Positions 56,362 through 61,427 of a stretch of 61,427 nt of DNA are shown here, piece by piece. Every line of letters begins with the position of its first letter. Position 1 is the first letter of the stretch. The notes beneath the pieces are model-generated. The model worked only from the letters and a program-made list of their open reading frames with translations, was not told where the DNA came from and did not search any database. The stretch comes from an uncultured Phocaeicola sp. (lineage in GTDB: Bacteria > Bacteroidota > Bacteroidia > Bacteroidales > Bacteroidaceae), in contig CARCZS010000014.1 of NCBI GenBank assembly GCA_948956705.1, positions 1-61,427 on the forward strand, read 5' to 3'. The position numbers were made by a program, and so were the translations under genes.

Positions 56362-57966
56362 TTATTTATATCCCGGTGTTTGAGTCAATTCCGGATCTTT
56401 GGTAATCATATTGGTTTCTATCGGCCAGTATAATTTGTAAGCCTCTGCTTCGGTTAAGATTGCCTTCTTGCCATCTTTACTTCCTTCAGGACAGAATACC
56501 AGATGTTTGCCTCCTTTGGTTAATGTCATACGTTTCAGGTCATACCAGCGTTGGCCTTCACCTAACATCTCTTTATCTTTTTCATGTAGGATAGCCAGTT
56601 CGTTTTCTGTAAAACTACCGTTGGTGTAGCCATATTTAGCCGCATCCCAATTTTTGCCGTAAGCACGTTCGCGTATCTTGTTTATATAGGTAGCTACATC
56701 TCCGCCTTCCATATTTGCTACTTCGGCCATCATCAGGTATACACCGGCCAAACGATAAGCAATGACATCAGCATCCCAAATATAACGGTTGATGGATTCA
56801 TCGAAGTGTCCCATTATTTTCTTGTACACTGTACCTGCCAATGAGTTGTCCTTACGTGAATAGGCTCCTAGGAATGTTGCATCACGGCGACTGTCTGTCT
56901 TGTCATAAGACAGGTAGAATTCCGGCAGATATTCTATGCGTTGCATACCGGTGGTGCTGACTTTCAGCGTATCGCCCATAGGCTTTCCGTTTTCGTCATT
57001 GAAACCTACAGTTTTGAATGCCCCGGTCTGATAGTTGTATATGAAGGCCGTAAATGGGTTGGATGCTTCTCCTTCCATATATCTTACGGCAAAAATAACT
57101 TCATCATTACCTTTATTGTTTACGCTGAACACGTCCTCGTAGTTTGATTGTAAGGCGAGACCATAATTGTTCATCAGACTTTGCAGGTGATTCTTGGCTA
57201 CACTTAAGTCTGCATTGTTTGCTGTATTGTCATCTACTGAGACTTTGGCATTCCATAAGTAAACTTCGGCAGCCAAATATTCAGTAGCGGCTTTTGACCA
57301 ATAGCCTTTTAAATTCTTTCGGTTATTGGGATCGAAAGAGTTGTTATTTCCAAAGTGGTCAAGTGAAGCTTTTAAGTCTGCTTTGATTTGTTTCATGACT
57401 TCAGAACCGGCAGAACGCTTCATATAAAGGTTGTTCGGGTTGAAATCACCGTTTACTACCGGGTTCGGATCTAAGCGCAGAGGCAAAGTACCATAAGTGC
57501 GATACAGTCCGAAGTAATAGAAAGCGCGCAGGCCGTAAGCTTGTCCCAGATAATAGGCTTTTTCTTCTTCGGTCATATAATCGGCTTCCAGTGTCTTCTG
57601 CAACATGATATTTATATTGGCAATGCATCCATATATGTTACCGAAGTTTGTGATTCCCGGAGATTCGGCATTCAGGGCCTGATTTACGATACCTTGATAA
57701 GAAACTGAAGTTCCGTCTACGGCTACATCAGGAATGCTGGTTCCACCGCGTGCTTCGCCCAATACATATTGCTGCTGGAATATTTGGTCACGGAAGTTTT
57801 TGTGTATTCCGTCCATATAAGCAATCACATGTTCTTTTCTTGTCCAGAAGTTACCGCTTCCGTAAGTGTCAATGGGAGCCAAGTCCAAAGCATCGCAACC
57901 TGTCATGCCGACAGCAAAAGCGAATGCACTGAAGCGAAATGCTAATTTTAATATTTTATTTCTCAT
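56362..57966 (-). CDS. SusD/RagB-family outer-membrane glycan-binding lipoprotein
   Basis: A 534-residue surface lipoprotein: signal peptide with lipobox GMTGC (Cys24) and the usual start DALDLAPIDTYGSGNFW. The SusD helical TPR-like core (YYLGQAYGLRAFYYFGLYRTYGTLPL) and the C-terminal RagB part (YNKIRERAYG-like INKIRERAYG, LGEGQRWYDLKRM, YKLYWPIETNMI, ELTQTPGYK) are complete. SusD proteins sit as a lid on their SusC partner and bind the glycan. The gene begins 26 bp after susC ends. Ligand not determinable. Confidence 0.95.
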   Translation of the reverse strand: MRNKILKLAFRFSAFAFAVGMTGCDALDLAPIDTYGSGNFWTRKEHVIAYMDGIHKNFRDQIFQQQYVLGEARGGTSIPDVAVDGTSVSYQGIVNQALNAESPGITNFGNIYGCIANINIMLQKTLEADYMTEEEKAYYLGQAYGLRAFYYFGLYRTYGTLPLRLDPNPVVNGDFNPNNLYMKRSAGSEVMKQIKADLKASLDHFGNNNSFDPNNRKNLKGYWSKAATEYLAAEVYLWNAKVSVDDNTANNADLSVAKNHLQSLMNNYGLALQSNYEDVFSVNNKGNDEVIFAVRYMEGEASNPFTAFIYNYQTGAFKTVGFNDENGKPMGDTLKVSTTGMQRIEYLPEFYLSYDKTDSRRDATFLGAYSRKDNSLAGTVYKKIMGHFDESINRYIWDADVIAYRLAGVYLMMAEVANMEGGDVATYINKIRERAYGKNWDAAKYGYTNGSFTENELAILHEKDKEMLGEGQRWYDLKRMTLTKGGKHLVFCPEGSKDGKKAILTEAEAYKLYWPIETNMITKDPELTQTPGYK

Positions 57967-57992
57967 AATTGTAGTCTTTTTTATTTATTAGA

Positions 57993-60900
57993 TTAGAATG
58001 TTAAGTTAACCCCAAACAAAATGGTACGCGGCAATGAATAGCCTTGTCCGACTGCACCGTTGTCTTTCGGGTTGGCTTCGGGAGAACCTACGTTTTTCGC
58101 ACCGGTGATGTAACCCAGGTTCTGTCCTGTAATAGAGACTTCGGCGCGTTGCATCTTCAACATTTTGGCTACAGACTCAGGCAATGAATAGCTCAGTGAG
58201 ATTTCGCGGATAGCCAGGTAGTCACCTCTGTATGCAAACATGGTAGATGCGATGTAGTTGTTCTTTCCGTTTTGGTCGGCAAACAGGTAACGCGGGTATT
58301 TGGCGTTCGGATTGCTTTCTGACCAAGTGTCATAGTACATTGTGGGGGTATTGTAGGTTCCTTGGTAACATCCCATGAACCATGGAGTGGTACTTTGTGA
58401 TCCACTGTTTTCATACAACCAGAAGCCTAGGGCATAGTCAAAGCGTCCGTATAGTTGGAAGTTTTTCCATCTGAGGGTAGTGTTGAAACCGCCGGTCCAG
58501 CGTGGAGAGGTAGCTCCTACTTTTACTTTATCGAATTCATCGATTACGCCGTCTTTATTCACGTCATGGAACTTCGTGTCACCCGGTTGGATGGGGAAGT
58601 TTGTGGTAGCATTCTGTTGGTCAGCTGTTAGTTTGTTCCATGCTTCAGGGCCATAGTAGGTTCTGGAACCATATTTTCTTACCAAGTTACCCGGGATTTC
58701 ATCGTATGAACGGTAAATGCCATCCGCTTGGTATAAATAAAGCATACCCGGTTCCTGACCTTCTTGCTGTCCGCCTACCCATTTTTTCTCATCTCCGTTT
58801 CCGGTATATACTTGGAATGCATTGATACGGTTTCTTTCCATGCCATTGTCCGGTAACGAAACGATTTTATTCTTATTGAATGCGATATTTCCCGATGCAC
58901 TCCATGTCCAGTCCTTGTTGTCGATAATTTTTCCTGAAAGTTCTATTTCAATACCTTGGTTACGGAACTCACCGTTGTTGTTTGTTACGGATGAGAAACC
59001 GGTAGAGGTGGGGAAGCTTAGCGCTGCATATTTGTCCGATGTCAGTCGGTTGTAGTATGTCAGGTTAGTGTTCAGTCGGTTGGCAAAGAAACTCATGTCC
59101 GCACCTACTTCAAAGGTGGCAGTCTTTTCCCATCTCAGGTTCGGGTTGGGAAGTTCTGTAATCAGATAAGACGTATTTCCGTTATAGTTGAATGAACCGC
59201 TGCTATTGCTTGAACCGTAGCTTCCCTGCAGGGTATAGGCACCAATACCTGATGCATTACCGTTGATACCGTAGCTGGCACGCAATTTACCGAATGACAT
59301 TACGGGAATAGCGTCTTTAATGAAGTCTTCACGTCCGAAAATCCATCCGGCAGATACTCCGGGGAAGAATCCCCAACGGTTGTCGCCCAACAGAGAAGAG
59401 TAACCATCGCGGCGGAAGACGAATGACAATAGGTATTTGTCCTTAAAATCATAATTTAAGCGTCCGAAGAATGACAGGATACGTTGCTTTTCGTGCCATG
59501 AATTGATAGTACGCTTGCCTTCGCCCTTATCGGTCAGTGACAGGTCAGGAAGGTCATCGGTAGGTGCGCCTTGACCTTTTGCCTCAAATCCGCGTTTGTA
59601 CTTGTTGTAGTATTCCATACCCAACATCACTTCTACATGATGGTCGCGGAAGAAGGTTTCGTTATAGTTCAACACGGCATTGTAAGTTTGGCGGAAATCG
59701 CGGTCATAATAAGCTGTAGCCGATCTTGTGCGCACAAAGTTTCCGGGAGTATTTTCATAATCCTTTGTGAAGCTTTCCTGATATGTTTCAGAGTAATACC
59801 AGTTCATGTTGGCTGTTAATGACAGATTTTTTAGGAAATCAATCTTGAAGGATTGGCTCATTGTGAACTTATCGCTCTGATTATCATTCCACCATTGGTC
59901 GGGTTGATACATTTGATTACCGTCGGCGGTACCCGGACCTAGTTTCATGTTGCCTTCTTCATCCTCGAAAAGAACTGTAGGAGGAAGTGAGCGTACTCGT
60001 CCGAAATAGTTTAACTCTGAACCATTGGAACCGGGCATGTTCTTCCAGTTGGCACGGTTATAGTTCAGTGACGAAGTGGAAGTAAGCCAGTCTGCGATTT
60101 TATAACTGGCATTGGTAATGAATGAATAGCGTTCGTAGAATGTATTAACGGGAACACCTTCCTGACGGTTGTATCCCAAACCGGCGTAGTAGGTACCACG
60201 GTCATTACCACCGGACATATTGATGTTGTAGTCCTGTGAGAATGCGGGATCATTCAGGTTATATTTATCTACATCTGTATTCTTGTATAAAATTTCTTTG
60301 CCGGTAATAGGGTCTGTCACTGTCTGCCATCCTCTACCTAACAGATATTTGTTGTCCTCGTTTAAGAACTGAGTACTGTAAATATCCTGATCCAGATTGT
60401 TTCCGGTACCGAAAGGTTGCTTACCATTCAGGTAGTTTTCATAACCTGTCCAGTAAGTTTTAGTCTTTCCTTCTTTGTCTTGGAATAAGTGTCCGGCATC
60501 CCAGTGTGCTTTACGCATCGCTTTAATATATTCGCCTGCTTCCAAAAATTCATAGGGAGTGCGTGCATAGCTCAAACCTAATTTGGCCTTGAAATTAATT
60601 TCGCGGAAACCAGCTTTACCTCTTTTGGTGGTAATAAGGATTACACCGTTACTGGCACGTGCACCGTAAAGTGCAGTAGCACCGGCATCCTTTAATACAT
60701 CCATAGACTCAATGTCTTCAGGGTTGATGTCACTCATAGAGTCTCTGAGCTGTCCGTCTACTATAACAAGTGGAGAACCGGTTCCATCCAAGTTGGTACC
60801 ACCACGCAAAATAATGGTAGGAGTTGCACCGGGACTACCTGATGACTGGATAACCTTCAAGCCGGCTACGGCACCAGACAATGCTTGTGCAGGATTGGAG

Positions 60901-61352
60901 TGCATACCTACGTTCAAACTTTCCTGTTTTACTTTAGAAATTGAGTTCGTTACTTTGGTGCGCAATTGTTGACCACCATAACCGGTAACCACAACCTCTC
61001 CCAGCATTTCTGTATCGTCTTTTAATGTAACGTTTAGGGGCTGGCCATTCCATTTTACTTCTACCGTTTTATATCCAACGAAAGAAATCTGGATGATATC
61101 CCCTTTCTTCACGTTACTCAGAGAGAAGTCACCATCAATGCCGGTGATTGTTCCGTTCGTTGTACCTTTTACTACTACAGATGCACCAATAACGGTTTCA
61201 CCTGTGGTGTCTTTCACAATACCGGTACAAGAGCCATTTTGTTGTGTGATTTTCACGTCGGTTATACCGGGTTCGGCAACCGCGTAAGCTGTTCCTGTAG
61301 AGACGCCCATTAAGAACAGCAACGTACTGACTGACTTTAGCCTTTTTAACAT
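57993..61352 (-). CDS. SusC/RagA-family TonB-linked outer-membrane transporter
   Basis: An 1119-residue beta-barrel transporter. Order: signal peptide (cleavage after TAYA, residue 24), a carboxypeptidase-regulatory-like domain (about 40-115, GIVKDTTGETVIGASVVVKGTTNGTITGIDGDFSL), TonB box region EVVVTGYG, plug (ALSGAVAGLKVIQSSGSPGATPTIILRGG and DVLKDAGATALYGARASNGVILITTKRG), and the barrel ending in PRTILFGVNLTF. No N-terminal STN domain, so it is not an anti-sigma-linked transducer. It leads an operon with susD. The 75 bp upstream to the window edge show no clear consensus promoter. Confidence 0.95.
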   Translation of the reverse strand: MLKRLKSVSTLLFLMGVSTGTAYAVAEPGITDVKITQQNGSCTGIVKDTTGETVIGASVVVKGTTNGTITGIDGDFSLSNVKKGDIIQISFVGYKTVEVKWNGQPLNVTLKDDTEMLGEVVVTGYGGQQLRTKVTNSISKVKQESLNVGMHSNPAQALSGAVAGLKVIQSSGSPGATPTIILRGGTNLDGTGSPLVIVDGQLRDSMSDINPEDIESMDVLKDAGATALYGARASNGVILITTKRGKAGFREINFKAKLGLSYARTPYEFLEAGEYIKAMRKAHWDAGHLFQDKEGKTKTYWTGYENYLNGKQPFGTGNNLDQDIYSTQFLNEDNKYLLGRGWQTVTDPITGKEILYKNTDVDKYNLNDPAFSQDYNINMSGGNDRGTYYAGLGYNRQEGVPVNTFYERYSFITNASYKIADWLTSTSSLNYNRANWKNMPGSNGSELNYFGRVRSLPPTVLFEDEEGNMKLGPGTADGNQMYQPDQWWNDNQSDKFTMSQSFKIDFLKNLSLTANMNWYYSETYQESFTKDYENTPGNFVRTRSATAYYDRDFRQTYNAVLNYNETFFRDHHVEVMLGMEYYNKYKRGFEAKGQGAPTDDLPDLSLTDKGEGKRTINSWHEKQRILSFFGRLNYDFKDKYLLSFVFRRDGYSSLLGDNRWGFFPGVSAGWIFGREDFIKDAIPVMSFGKLRASYGINGNASGIGAYTLQGSYGSSNSSGSFNYNGNTSYLITELPNPNLRWEKTATFEVGADMSFFANRLNTNLTYYNRLTSDKYAALSFPTSTGFSSVTNNNGEFRNQGIEIELSGKIIDNKDWTWSASGNIAFNKNKIVSLPDNGMERNRINAFQVYTGNGDEKKWVGGQQEGQEPGMLYLYQADGIYRSYDEIPGNLVRKYGSRTYYGPEAWNKLTADQQNATTNFPIQPGDTKFHDVNKDGVIDEFDKVKVGATSPRWTGGFNTTLRWKNFQLYGRFDYALGFWLYENSGSQSTTPWFMGCYQGTYNTPTMYYDTWSESNPNAKYPRYLFADQNGKNNYIASTMFAYRGDYLAIREISLSYSLPESVAKMLKMQRAEVSITGQNLGYITGAKNVGSPEANPKDNGAVGQGYSLPRTILFGVNLTF

Positions 61353-61427
61353 AGCTGTGATTTTTTTTATTAGTGTTTATTATAGCAAGAAATTATTTTC
61401 TAATTAAGTTCTTTTAGAACTCTGCAA

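Overview
The window is chromosomal DNA of a Bacteroides-type bacterium (Bacteroidales). Four things point there. Promoters have the Bacteroides form (TTTG, about 19 bp, TAnnTTTG). Most genes lack a Shine-Dalgarno sequence. Typical families are present (SusC/SusD, DUF4252, 6-bladed propeller lipoproteins, DUF3467). The translation proteins are of Bacteroidales type. The species cannot be fixed by eye.

Left edge (1-403): the 5' end of a tyrosine integrase running out of the window, with its own promoter lying in an inverted repeat. This is probably one end of an integrated element. Next come a sensor kinase/response regulator pair (404-2554) and a leftward block: outer-membrane beta-barrel, gamma-carbonic-anhydrase-like protein and Xaa-Pro aminopeptidase (2618-5505).

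Centre (5587-40448): the translation and transcription superregion. It starts with rpsU, a Xer recombinase and raiA. Then come tRNA-Thr, tRNA-Tyr, tRNA-Gly, tRNA-Thr, tuf, tRNA-Trp, secE, nusG, rplKAJL and rpoBC. After a 0.7 kb non-coding interval with a candidate structured RNA, a sensorless histidine kinase and a DUF3467 gene, the str, S10, spc and alpha operons follow without interruption (rpsL to rplQ), with map, infA and rpmJ between secY and rpsM. The four tRNAs before tuf have the same order and anticodons as the thrU-tyrU-glyT-thrT-tufB operon of E. coli.

Right part (40530-50726): two small unknown proteins, a membrane-anchored MutS-like ATPase, a glycine-zipper lipoprotein with a propeller lipoprotein, a compact ECF sigma / membrane protein / two-DUF4252 cassette, an SDR oxidoreductase with an O-acetylhomoserine sulfhydrylase-type enzyme, and an acyl-CoA thioesterase.

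Right end (51000-61352): a sialic acid catabolic operon (MFS transporter, YhcH-family protein, N-acetylneuraminate lyase, AGE epimerase) behind a consensus promoter. Facing it are a secreted alpha/beta-hydrolase and a SusC/SusD outer-membrane uptake pair. Together they suggest capture of a host glycan or related substrate at the surface and conversion of sialic acid to GlcNAc inside. The link between the SusCD pair and sialic acid is inferred from position only.

No CRISPR array, rRNA gene, complete insertion sequence or clearly novel large system was seen. The best leads are the candidate RNA at 20571-20830, the integrase control region, the DUF4252/ECF cassette, ~22-bp periodic repeats in intergenic DNA, and a few perfect Shine-Dalgarno sites in an otherwise SD-poor operon.
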